From assembly GCA_007258455.2 (NCBI GenBank), contig VDFB02270651.1, positions 493,652,320 through 493,716,319 on the forward strand: DNA of 64,000 nt. The letters run 5' to 3'. The position numbers and the translations under genes were made by a program. Below the pieces are notes generated by a model that saw only the letters and a list, made by a program, of their open reading frames with translations, ran no database searches and was not told where the DNA came from. Origin of the DNA: Sequoia sempervirens. Its lineage: Eukaryota > Streptophyta > Pinopsida > Cupressales > Cupressaceae. How positions within the stretch are numbered: position 1 is the stretch's first letter; each line of letters opens with the position of its first letter. Below, piece after piece: positions 48,719 to 59,429 of the stretch.

Positions 48719-49945
48719 TATTAAATGATAAACTCACTTTATTATTCTAAGAAAGCTTAATAAAAGTGTAGGAGAAACCTAGGACTAAGGGAAAATAAAT
48801 TAACCCACTAGGAAAATAAAAAACCTACACCAACACCTCCCCTTAAGTGCAACTTAGGAGGATGCAAAAGATGATGGGTCCTGACAAATAAAGCCATGTT
48901 AGGTACCCATTTATATATAAAATTCCCCCTAAAGAAGAAGAAGCCCCATCCCACAAAAATGAAGTACACCCTCCCATAATAGAGAGAGAAATTAAGTGGA
49001 AGGAAAAAGAAGCCCCTCAAAGAGATCCAATGGTAGATGCCTAAAACAAGACGTCAAAGATGGCCCATGATCATTGAACAACGTTCCTCCCTCTAGGAAG
49101 AAATAAAACCAATGATGTATGCAAGATATCTTCCCACTCCTAAAAGGAATATGTAGAAACAAAAGCCAAGATGTATGAAGTCTCTAAACTTGGCTCAAGT
49201 GTCCCCATGTTGATGTTGAAAGCTCTCACAATCAAATTGGGTGTTCTGGGCTAATTTGCTAGAAACAAAAAATCAAAATCTCCTAGAGATTGAAGTAGAA
49301 CACAATCCAAAGACTCATGTATCTCCTTTGAAGATGTATCCTCCAATTTTTTATTCAAAGTATCCACACTTATCTCAAATTGTGATGAATGATCATGTAG
49401 AGAATGAACAAGAGGGTCAAAGTGTTCCCTCACAACAATTGAAGAAGAATCAACTCCATCAAAGAGAAGATGAATACAATCAATAATGTCCCCAAAATCT
49501 GCAATATGTGTCTCCATAAACAAGTCTAAAATACTTTTCAAGAGATCAACCCAAGCTAAATATGAAAGACAATGTATGTCCCACTACAAGAAGTCATTGA
49601 AAGCTTTCGAAGAAGCAACACTGAACTCTGAAGTAGCAACAGATGCAAGGACCAAAGAGCTATCCTCAAAGAGAAGAAATATGTCCTCAATAGTGTCATA
49701 TAGATCCAAAATGAGGGTCTCTACAAACAAACAAGAGATGTCTAGTAGAAATTGGTCCCAATGAATGATTCCAAAAGAAATAAATGATCATGATACAACG
49801 AATCACTAGAGGCTCTCAAAGAAGCATATCTAGAATTTGAAGCTACAACATGTGATGTTGATGGGGTATCACTGAACTAATCATTCCCATAAGATGTGTC
49901 CACACAAGATAGGGCAATATAATTCTCATTATTATCCACAATAGC

Positions 49946-50194
49946 CTAGTCCTCTAAGGAAACATCACTTTCAGATGAAGATCCAATGTCTCCATACAAC
50001 TGGTGGATGATGGTCCAAGCAGTGAAAGGGAATTCAACATGCTCTACATGATGTATAATATCCTTAGAAATGGTAAGACATATTAGTCCATAGACCATGC
50101 CATTATTGTTAAACCATGCATTCTTTTGATTATAGTCACTTGGCTTAGGGACAAGTTGAAGGAGATAAGACCTGTAGTAGATGATCTTGCTCAA
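49946..50194 (-). pseudogene. Copia-type gag fragment in the gag-only element
   Basis: The 82-residue frame has the pattern of the N-terminal part of plant Copia gag (UBN2 type): NAWFNNN...GLICLTISKDIIHHVEHV followed by AWTIIHQLYG. It lies about 1.1 kb inside the 5' LTR of the minus-strand element, the expected place. The rest of gag and all of pol are absent or unrecognisable. Other short frames in 48840-49940 could not be assigned. Confidence 0.6.
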
Positions 50195-51330
50195 GGAAAT
50201 GATTCTTTATGCATTGTTTCTAGGACAAATAGTTCTCTAAAGTGAGCTTGACAACAAAAGGATGAAAATAATTTTTAAGATACATGCTTAACCCCCCATA
50301 AATGGAACTTTATCTTAGTTCATGATTACAAATTGTTTGTATAATCCCCCCAAGATTGATATAGAAAAGCAACTTGAAGTGAATGCAAAAAGAGAATTAA
50401 GAGACACCCCCCTTTCCAATAGTATTAGAAATCCTCATCCCAAGATATTATAATGTTGGCACTTTGTAATTAGTGTATTTACAAATCTTTTTCCAAGATA
50501 CAATGCTCTATAGGCCCACAATGATAAAAAAAAATACAATTTTTGATACAAAGTGAACTAGAGAGAAAATATGGAAAAAATATATTATAGTTGTTTAGTT
50601 CTCTTCAATACCTTTCCAATGCCTATTTATTTCTAAAAATGAAGCTTTGAGGTGAAAGTTATGGCCTGTTGAAGAAAAAATGCAATAGCTTCAACTTGCA
50701 ATATCTGGTAGAAAAAGATAAAATTTCTTTTCAATACCTTTATGGATGGAAAGTTCTCGTATCTAGCTTTCCAATGATATCTCATTTGCTAATAAAAATA
50801 CCATGGAAAAAAATTAGGATTTTTTTAAAATGGTTGAATTTAGCCTATAGTGATGACCTAACTAGCAAAATAAAAGTATGTCAAAAATCAAATTCATCTA
50901 AAATAGAAAATTTTATATGAGAATAGGGGTTTTTGGGCCATCTGAGCATAATGGTAAAGTATGTTTTGGCCAAAAAATTCTCCAATAAAATGTTGTTCAC
51001 CATATCTCAGCTTCAAACCCTTGTTTGCTACTGTGTCATATGGTGGCCAAATTGAGTGAAAAAAAAAGCCAAATCTAACTTTATTGAGCCTCTTGGATGC
51101 AATGGGTCAATGTAAAATGTTGCCACTATATCCAAAATAGCTACAATCACTAGATCTCACCAAAAAAACACATACAAATATAAGATTAATAGATCTTCAT
51201 AATTCCTTTCTAATTCTCTAGATCATATTGAAATGCAAGAGTTCAGAGAATACAAGAATTTATGCAAGATCATACAAAAACTCTAATCTCTTAATTAGGA
51301 ATCCAAGTACTCAAAAATCTCAAAATCTAA
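50195..51330 (-). other. Leader of the gag-only LTR element
   Basis: Noncoding sequence between the primer-binding site and the gag fragment. The plus-strand open frame at 50669-50920 shows no domain. Confidence 0.4.
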
Positions 51331-51641
51331 GCTCTAATACCATGTTAGAAATCTGAAATAGATTGAATAACCAATATATTTTATAAGAGCTCGATAAGAT
51401 ATAAAAATGTAAATGAAATAACACAATTATAGACTAGATATTCCAAGAGATGTGCAAATGTAAGGATGACAAGATTGCTTTGGGATCTCAAATCAAATCT
51501 ATAGAATAATGGCTACATGCATCAAGGCACATGTATGCCAAAGTATGCAACAATGCAAAAGAATGCTAGAATATATGAAAATATAAGCTAGGTAACAAGT
51601 TTATATAGAACTAAGGAGATGATGAAGGTGGAAAATATAAC

Positions 51642-53049
51642 TGTTGACGCCAAAATTTGACGAGGTAACAGTGTCTTATGGGAAACTCAGTTTAAGAGGG
51701 ACCTTTTGTGCTAAATTGAGTAACCTCCAGATTTTTAGAGAAGCTGACTTCTTCTATATTGGGGGTTTGGAAAGGGAAAAGGAAGCAGATATAATAAAAT
51801 CAAGTCTAACCTAAAGTGATGCACCAAGACTTAATGATATGCGCTATAAATCATAGATCTAAGGGCCTGAATGGTGTTGTAATGTTCCAGAACATCAGAG
51901 ACTTAAGGTTATAACATAGACAATTCATTCATTGACATAAAATATCATTGCATACATTCCTACTGCCAAGAAGAGTCATTAAACATGATCTAGGTAAGCA
52001 AACTTGCATTCAACATATATAGAAGTTCTTAAATGAAGTGTCTAGACAATAAAAAGCACAGTTTACAGTTTGATCAAATAGCATAAAAAAATAGAAAGGC
52101 CAAACAATTGGCACAGTCTGAAAGTTTTTGCAATCAAATAAAATAGCAATAAAGACTTGGCGTCTTTTACTAAAACCAACGTTTTCCTCCATTTTCGGAC
52201 CCCTTTTCTCATCACAGAGAAAAGTATATATAGCAGGAAAACCTCCCACTGCTTCGGAGAGTAGTAATAGAAAAGATTTCACAATCCCCGTCAATGATGC
52301 CTAAATCAAAATATTCCCAAGGCTGTTACAACAGAATCAATCTGGAACAAAGCATCCAGTCATTCTAGGCATAGGTTCGTCTTCTGCAAATGATGGCGGT
52401 GGTCCCGACAAGGCCCGATCAGACAAGTGTCACCCCTTTGTGTGAATGATTATGACACGCAGTGACCAATAGCATTATTTGGTTCATCTGGTCCATCGCC
52501 CGAATATGAGATCTGATGGTTAGGCACATGGCAGCCTTTCGCTGCCCGTATGAACCTCTCTCCCCTCGCTGCTAAGGACTTTCCTTAATGCTACACGTGT
52601 CAAATGGGTGGAGCCTTCATCAATAATGGAGGGAACGATCACTAGCCGGGTGCAAAAGAGACACGTGGCAGCATTTCGCTGTCCGCGGTTGCTACTTCAT
52701 CTCTGCACTAAAAGATTTGTGAATGGCAGACACGTAGCAAGTATACACTGTAGACAGTAATCGTGGGGCCCGCCATTTTTTTTTGGGAATGAGGGCTTCG
52801 TGGCAGCCTTTTGAAGCCTGATGAGGCATCAAGAAGATATGAACAAAAGTATCCCGCAACCGCAACACGTGGAAGCATAGCAGAGTTTCCTGGGATGTGA
52901 AAGGAATGCCAAGACTCAGAATTGCAAGGAGTAGACACATGGAGCGACAGAGAAAAAGTTAGATAAAAGGTCGAGCTAATATAGAGATACACGGGTCGAC
53001 GCATAGAGAAAAATACACCTAAAGGGAGCTAGTTAAATATTTGTTAACA
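51642..53049 (-). mobile_element. 1.4-kb gypsy-type LTR with G-box array
   Basis: The LTR begins TGTTGACG and ends GTTAACA (plus strand), and it is inserted in the LTR of the gag-only element. Signals for orientation conflict. For the minus strand: a TATA box (plus strand 52224-52234) lies downstream of a GC-rich part (52380-52960) that looks like U3. That part holds three exact CACGTG G boxes (52594, 52662, 52866) and a repeated CAYRTGGCAGC-TTTCGCTG unit (52525, 52662); the nearby coding sequence (ORF-X, gypsy pol) is also minus-strand. For the plus strand: TTTTGGCGACTATCAGGGG (53052-53070), right of the LTR, looks like the primer-binding site of Tat-lineage elements. I lean to the minus strand. 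A mate LTR is not in the window. Confidence 0.6.
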
Positions 53050-53232
53050 GCTTTTGGCGACTATCAGGGGCCTTTCGACTAAGGAACGAAGAACCCAAAA
53101 TTTCTCTAGTTTATAGGCCAGAGTGCCATTTCATTAAATAATGGAGTTAGAGATTGGAAAGAACCGCATGCAAAGGTGACCATTCATCCTCAGATGGCTT
53201 CACCATGCTGCGCAAATTCTTCTGCGCTCCAC

Positions 53233-56200
53233 TTAGATCAATAGTTTTTTGTGATGCAGCACATTGGGTAAACCGGCTCCTGCTTCACAATGAAATAGTA
53301 GCTGTGCTAGTGGATGAAACACTCCCTCAATGTCGGTCACCATGGGAGGATCACTAAAATCCCTGAAAGCCTCCAGATCATCTTCCTTCTCTTCTATCTT
53401 TTTCACAATCTGCTCGGCCGTGGCAATAAAGCCATCTTCAAGGAACGGGGATGACAAACCCATCCCGTTTAACTCAGAGAAACTTCCCCATATGTTATCC
53501 AATGTCTTACTTAGAATAGCTGTGGCTGCTTTAGTGCGCTGGAAGGCGAAGTGGCAATGGATGAATTTATTTTCCATTTGAGCAGCATCATCTCGATCTC
53601 CAATACCCGCTCTGGAAAGGCTCTCATCAGAGACTGAGTATAGCTTGGTAAGTAGATCTTTTGCTTTAGGAACCTTCTCCAAGATGAATCGTGGGAACTG
53701 CTCAATCATATCATGGGCCTCCTGGCTCAGTTTTGATGCCTTGGCAATGAATCAGAGGGTAGGTTGTAGTGTTAGGCAAAAGAATTTATTTTTTTCCTAG
53801 TGGGAGATGTACAATTACCTAATCAGCGGAATGATATCTGGTTGTGTAGGGGGAGGTAGGAGAGAGCTTTTAAGAGAATCAATCTCCATGTCTCTTGAAA
53901 TAATGGCTTCAGCCAATTCTGCCATTTTCTTTTTCTTAGACACTAGCTGTTTCGCAGAGCTGCTCATTTCTTTATTCTAATTCTCCTCGGCTCGGGAGTG
54001 ATTTGCTAAGTGCTCGTCCAGAGAAGACTTTGTCTCTCAGAGTTCTTCCTCTAATTGAGCTTTTAGGCCTTTTAAATTCAACCTCTTTTTCTTGTATTTT
54101 CTGCTCATATTGAGCCTGTTTGTGCTCTGACGCTTCACTTCTCTGTGCCATTCCTTGACTATACTCAAGGCGAAGCTGCTCCAGTTCTTCATTCTTTAGT
54201 TGTAGATTTTGTTCCACCTCTTGATTCTTAGAGCATAGCTCTTTTATCATGGCAGGGTCGGTAACTTGAGTCTTTGCAAGTTCACCCTGAAGTCTATTCC
54301 TCTCATCTTCTGCTGCCAGTGCCTTTTCTGTCATATGGGCAACATCCACCTTAAGGGATTTCTCCTTTTTCTCTAAAAAACTAACCCTTTCCTTTGCCGC
54401 TTTAAGCTGCTCATCCTTCTTATTTAGCTAGTAGCCAGTTTTAAGGAAGTCAGAAGTGACTATCCGTTGCGTTTCCTCCATGATTTCAACTTTATCTTGC
54501 GATTGAGCCACTTTCATGTCGACTCCTATCAGATATATCTCATAATCTTCTGGGTGCATTTCCCCTGAGGCTTGCTTACCCTCGGGTACATGGTCGCAAA
54601 CTTTAATTTTTTTGGGCCTCATCATAAAGAGTGTATTTTTGGCTTGGTAGAAGCCCTGTCATCTTTTATCGAGTGCTTTCGCATTCTACTTGCGCGTTCC
54701 TCCCTTTTGTAATCAATCTGTGCTATAAATTCGGCTGGTGACAAAACTAGCCCACCTACGAAAGGAGCACCAGAAGGCAGGGCATAGGGATAGGTAACCT
54801 TCATAGGCGCGGGCATTTGTTTCTTATGGAGAGTGATAGTTTGTGGGGATAAGTGGGAGCACGTTCCATAGTTTAGTTTGAGGCCCAACAGTAGGGCTAG
54901 TCATTTGTAATGACTGCATTGAGGAATCAACCGTAAGAGTCATAGTCTGGGATGGTGGAGTTGTCAATGTGGTGTCATCCTGTTGTTATGGAAGAGGATC
55001 TACAGTAATAGCAGAAAAAGGAGCACTCATAGGGGGTATGTTTTCTGAAAGTGAGACAAGGAGAGTCTGAGCGGCAGCAGCGGGTGTAAGGGTACATGGA
55101 GGATTAAGGACAAGCAGAGTGGTTTGCGAAAATTGGGCAAATCCTCCTGAATATGTTGGATCAAAAGTGGAAGGCAGAGGGCCAATATTCATGGTGGGGA
55201 TCGCCAGTGAGTCAAGGGTAGATACCAAGGAATAAGAAGCAAGGGAAGGAGTGAATTTTACCTTTTGACTGGTCGATGGCGGCTCCAAAATCGTCAACGA
55301 CTCCTCCTTAGCCTCAGGCTCCTAGATAGCTACAAGCACTTTTTTTTTGGTGGGTTCTTGCGAACCTTCTCCAATAATGCTCTCTGTGCGCTGCCGTTTC
55401 ATGGGTGGGGTCTCTAGAGCTTCAACAATTATCGATGTTTACTACAACGATAACTTGGCTGGTTTAGCAACCCAAGTGAGTGTATGCGAGCCCCTTGATA
55501 TGTTAAAGTGCACATTCATGGCCACATAGGCAAGCTATTCGGGGCCTTTCTTCTTTGGTGTAGAGGAAGTCAATGTCGCCGTTTCCTCTTCCTGCTCTTT
55601 GGATGCTTCCTCTGGGGCTCCGCTCCTATTAATACTAGAGCTCGGGCTAGGGTGGCCCTCCTTCCACCATCTTTTGAATTCTTGGTCATCCTTCAGATTG
55701 TTGTAAGGAGCATCCAATTGTGTTGTTTCTTGGCGATACTTCCAAAAAGCCTCTATTTTTTCTTCACTCCATTATTCATCCTTCTTCAACCTATTGTACA
55801 TGTCGCACTCCATGATGACATTATCCTGGGCCACCACCATAGTAAAGTAGAACTTGTGCCATGGCCCTCTAGTATCTTGCATAGGAATACATGCCAATTC
55901 AACAAAATTTTCATCTTTGTCTGCCCGTGGGTTACGCTACTTCTCCCAGTAAGGTTGGGGAACATGGGTAACTCTCATGTGTGGCTTCAAAAATTCATCG
56001 AAAGAGTTGTATTCCCACTTATCATTTACTAGCACCAACCCTAGATAAGCTAGCTTATCCTCCAACAACTGGTCTGATTGTTTCTTTATCAGAGTTACTG
56101 ACTTGAAATTATTCGGATAGGAGAAGAATCCCTTCTTCTTGACACTTTTGCTGCTACAGAAGGTAAAATCAATGATACACACCTGCCGAAATATTTCTAG

Positions 56201-57403
56201 TGTGAGCACCCTATCTGTGACATAGTCTGGGAGCAGGAAAGGTTTACCAGTAAAACCCCGCATCTGGAGAATCATGAAATCCTTGCCTAAGAACCAGTCA
56301 CAGGCGGGAGTGAAACTCTACATATATCCGGTCTACTCCTTATCGAGCCAAATTATGTTGCCTTTTCTGATTAAATCATGCAAGACCGGAGCTATGAAAT
56401 AATCCAAAAATTCATAATAATCATATGATGCGGAAAGAAAAGGCATCCACATGGACATTGACCTCCTCTTCCCCTGCTCATAAAAAATTGTTAATGAAAA
56501 ATATGGGGCGAAGAAATTAGGGTTTTGATGCAGAAACATGTGTACTAGGAAAGAAGGAAACCTAAATTTTTCCTCCGTCAGGTAATTCTTTATTTTTCAT
56601 ATCATCTCCTCTACCATAAACTCAACAAAATCATACCAGAAGGTATCATGCTGCTTGCAAAATTGGAAGGCCGGTCCCAGTTGAAAAGTTTCCACCCTCT
56701 CATCGGAGTCTCGGCCACACACAAAAGCTAGAATGCACATGGAATCCTGTAGATCCTCGTGTAACGTGCCATGTGGCAACAAAATACTTGGCAGTTTAGT
56801 GGTTGAGATGCCTTTCCTACCAGTCTCCTCCAACAAGAACTCTGAGTTCTTTTTCATCACCCTCCATGCTTTCTCTCCTTTGCCAGGGTAGAAGGACTCA
56901 ATGTTCTTTCTTCTCTTACTTGGGTCTGGGATGCATAGCATATGCCAAATGGCTTGTGGGGTGATGTGCACCCTTAAGTTTCGGCCCTCGATGTAGTGGG
57001 TGTTAGGGTTATACCACTAGATGGCAGCGTCAACAATCTCTGGGAAGTAGTGCACTAGTGGGACCATGTATTGAGGGAGACCACTGTACCAAATTTTCTT
57101 TGTTGCAAGTTTGTTTGCCTTAGGCACCGTCAACCTTGCATGGGCTGCTTCTCTTAAGGACTTAGGTTTTTTCGCGAGCCATGGATTGTAGATATTATCC
57201 CATTTCTCTTCAACCCTTTTCTTGTTTCTACAATCTTTGGAACTTTTAAGCTCTTCTGTATAGGCCCTCTTTGGCTTGCTGGGTATACCAGGCATAGCAT
57301 AGGCCACATCCTCATAGACATATACACCTTGTGAAGACCGTATAGCTGTAAACAACTCCTGACTAATTTCTTCTTGCATTGGCTCAGATGAAGTCTCCGA
57401 CAT
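53233..57403 (-). pseudogene. ORF-X copy 2: long coiled-coil protein of a retroelement, broken
   Basis: This is a second member of the family at 9088-12605. From the ATG at 57403 down to 53972 nearly all parts share one frame, broken by a few stops (first at 57017) and by paired frameshifts near 54890-54620; the last part (53709-53233) is in another frame. Motifs shared with copy 1 include YFIAPVL and, near 56240-56200, PFLLPDYVTDR followed by FRQV. After a Ser/Pro/Thr-rich linker (about 55720-54620) comes a long coiled coil (54349-53972), as in copy 1. It ends 184 bp before a 1.4-kb LTR. A minus-strand TATA box (TATAAAAAGG, 57904-57913) lies about 500 bp before the ATG, so it may have its own promoter. 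Function unknown. Confidence 0.6.
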
Positions 57404-58223
57404 TTTTCTTTGGGTGAAGACCTCTGCAAGTTCTTGGCTCTACAATTTTCCTCGGCTCTGGATACACAAAAGAAAAACAACTCTACGCTTTTAGCTTTGG
57501 CATTTGTGAAAAGACTTTGAAATATTAAGCCTTTTCATGCAATATTTGGCAATCTTTCCTCAAGGTGGTAGACGAAAGCATTCCTTTTGCATTTAATTCG
57601 GCATGTACCATTAATTTTGCAATTTGTGCAAAATGAACTATTTGCCATTTTCAGGTGGCAGGAGTTTATTATTGCATTTGGCAACCATGTGATATGCTAT
57701 GATTCCCTTGGAACTTGAGCCAACAATTTTCTTTCTAACCTTATGTTAGTATGCGCTAGTAATTAATATCTCGGCTAGAAATGATTATGCCAAAGCAAAT
57801 GATCACAGCCTGAAAAGATATGAATATTGCCTTGGGTTCTGGGAAATGCTTGTGAGATGACACAATAGCCTACGGCTGTGTGTCTTATTGTCGATGAGCG
57901 CCACCTTTTTATAGCTAATTAATTAACTCTTATTAATCTAGCATGCATTGATCCATACCCTCGCAGATGCAACTGGCCTGAAAATGTGAGCAAACGCAGG
58001 CATGCCTTTCAAGTTAGCAACTAGCTATTATCACATTTTCTTGAAACAGATTAGATGCATCTTATCATTTTTTCTATAAATAGGCCAGTTAGTAGTGAGG
58101 AAATCATACTTAGCATTTGAGCAGTGATAGGTTGGTAGCAGAGTTTTAAGCAAGTCTTCTCATATGTTAGGTATTAGGTAAATTTCAGCATTGGCTCAAA
58201 AGCATAGGAATAGTGCCAGAATC
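57404..58223. promoter_or_regulatory. Possible divergent promoter region
   Basis: Two TATA boxes face away from each other: TATAAAAAGG on the minus strand (57904-57913), pointing to ORF-X copy 2, and CTATAAATAG on the plus strand (58074-58083), pointing to the ORF at 58224. They are about 160 bp apart. No coding sequence lies between the two ORFs. Whether either is used is unknown. Confidence 0.4.
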
Positions 58224-58943
58224 ATGGACACTCCAGTTCGTTTAACCTCATATAAGTCACATATGAGATTTTTAGGGGAGGTTTCTACTAGGAGGCTGAA
58301 ATAGATGACCAAGAATAAGCATTCCTTGGTCCTGATAGCCATAAAGTGGGTTCTAGGTAAAGACTGCATAGAGTATGAGGACAAGTATCGGGTGAACACT
58401 GATATATGTTCTCACTTTGTGGTGTCCATGCTAGACATCAACGTCCCCCGGCCTCTTATCCTGAAACTTATTAAAGAAATGTTTCCCAAAAAGTACTGGA
58501 ATGGCCTTGGCGAGGTTGTTGCTCATGCCGCCTATGGAGTAGGTTTGTCGTCAGCTAGCGACCTCTGTCACTTTATCGAGGAAGAAGCTGTAGTCATTTG
58601 GCTGTTGTTTCTCAGCAGATTCTGTCTTCAGACACATGACGAGCATTAGCTGAGGGTTACCCAGGCCTTACATTTCATGTTCTGTAGCTACAATGTAATA
58701 CCCTTGACACATGACGAGCATTAGCTGAGGGTTACCCAGGCCTTACATTTCATGTTCTGTAGCTACAATGTAATACCCTTCTATGACGTAGATTGGTATA
58801 CTAATTTCAGGAACTTGGTATTTCCCCCACCAATGGCGGTTGTGCCGAATGATGCTTCCAGTGCTGCCAAAGAACCTGCTGACGGGGAAGAGGTGGACGC
58901 TACTATTGATGCATTAATTGCTACTTCTCGTGCCATTGGATGA
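58224..58943 (+). pseudogene. Plus-strand ORF beside ORF-X, with duplicated stop
   Basis: One continuous frame runs from ATG 58224 to 58943 (240 codons). It is broken by a TAG at 58302-58304, a TAG at 58647-58649 and a second copy of the latter in the tandem duplication at 58631-58780. No domain is recognised; the middle part contains MFPKKYWNGLGEVVAHAA. It has a TATA box about 150 bp upstream and an A-rich end near 59120-59161, so it looks like a small transcription unit. It is antisense to the gypsy pol that ends near 59430. Tat-lineage elements such as maize Grande carry antisense ORFs between pol and the 3' LTR, and this could be one (inference). Confidence 0.5.
58631..58780 (+). repeat. 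75-bp perfect tandem duplication
   Basis: Bases 58631-58705 and 58706-58780 appear identical over 75 bp. The length is a multiple of three, so the frame of the surrounding ORF is kept while its TAG stop is doubled. The identity suggests a recent event, or an assembly duplication. Confidence 0.9.
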
Positions 58944-59429
58944 AAACCCCTTACTGCTCCCAAAAAATGTCTCCCTGTTTACTCTATTTCTCGTTGCTGC
59001 TCAAACTACCTGCCTAATAGTTTGTATATAAGCCTAGAAAAAGGCTATCATATTGCATATATAATAGCTTGAATACTTGTAAATTTTTGGATTATGGCTT
59101 CTCAGCCATTTTTTCAATGTAAAGAATATATATAAATAGATATATATCTTTTAAAAAAAAATCCATGTTTTTTCCTTCATCCTGTATTTCAGTTTTATGG
59201 GCTTTTAACTTTCATTATGTTATCCAATTTTATGGGCTCTTTATAGCGTATGTGTTATTTCTCCACACATGGGTGTGTTTTGTGTAAAGCAATCCTAGTA
59301 TTCCACCCTCCGTAATAATGGGTTAATTCCACAGAAGCACAAAATAATTTCAAAAAAGACCGGCCAAAGAAAGGAAAATAAAAGAAAGCATATTCACATA
59401 TGTACAAAAATAGAGCTCAATACCTAATG
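58944..59429. other. Noncoding stretch between two tail-to-tail ORFs
   Basis: The 3' part of the plus-strand unit ends in AT-rich sequence with TATA repeats and a run of nine A (about 59153-59161). From the other side the gypsy integrase ends near 59430. No LTR end was identified here, so the 3' LTR of the gypsy element is not in this stretch. Confidence 0.35.

Larger units (their letters stand above)
46290..51641 (-). mobile_element. Gag-only LTR retrotransposon, minus strand, interrupted twice
   Basis: Two similar LTR copies, both beginning TGTTAGAAAT on the plus strand, lie at 46290-48835 (interrupted) and 51343-51641 (cut short). They share long runs such as ACATGTATGCCAAAGTAT and AAGAGATGTGCAAATGT. 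On the minus strand the LTR ends in CTAACA and is followed by the primer-binding site TGGTATTAGAGC (51342-51331), which resembles the initiator tRNA-Met site. At the other end the purine-rich CTTAAGGGGAGG lies next to the 3' LTR start (48835). Only gag-like coding is found between. The 3' LTR is split by a nested element at 46695-48718, and the 5' LTR is cut at 51641 by another LTR. Without the nested part the LTR is about 517 bp. Having no pol, it would depend on a Copia partner. Confidence 0.8.

Noticed and set aside
55508..56032. 174-codon plus-strand open frame with long hydrophobic runs, like a membrane protein
   Set aside because: It lies opposite the coding frame of ORF-X copy 2; hydrophobic antisense of charged codons explains it.
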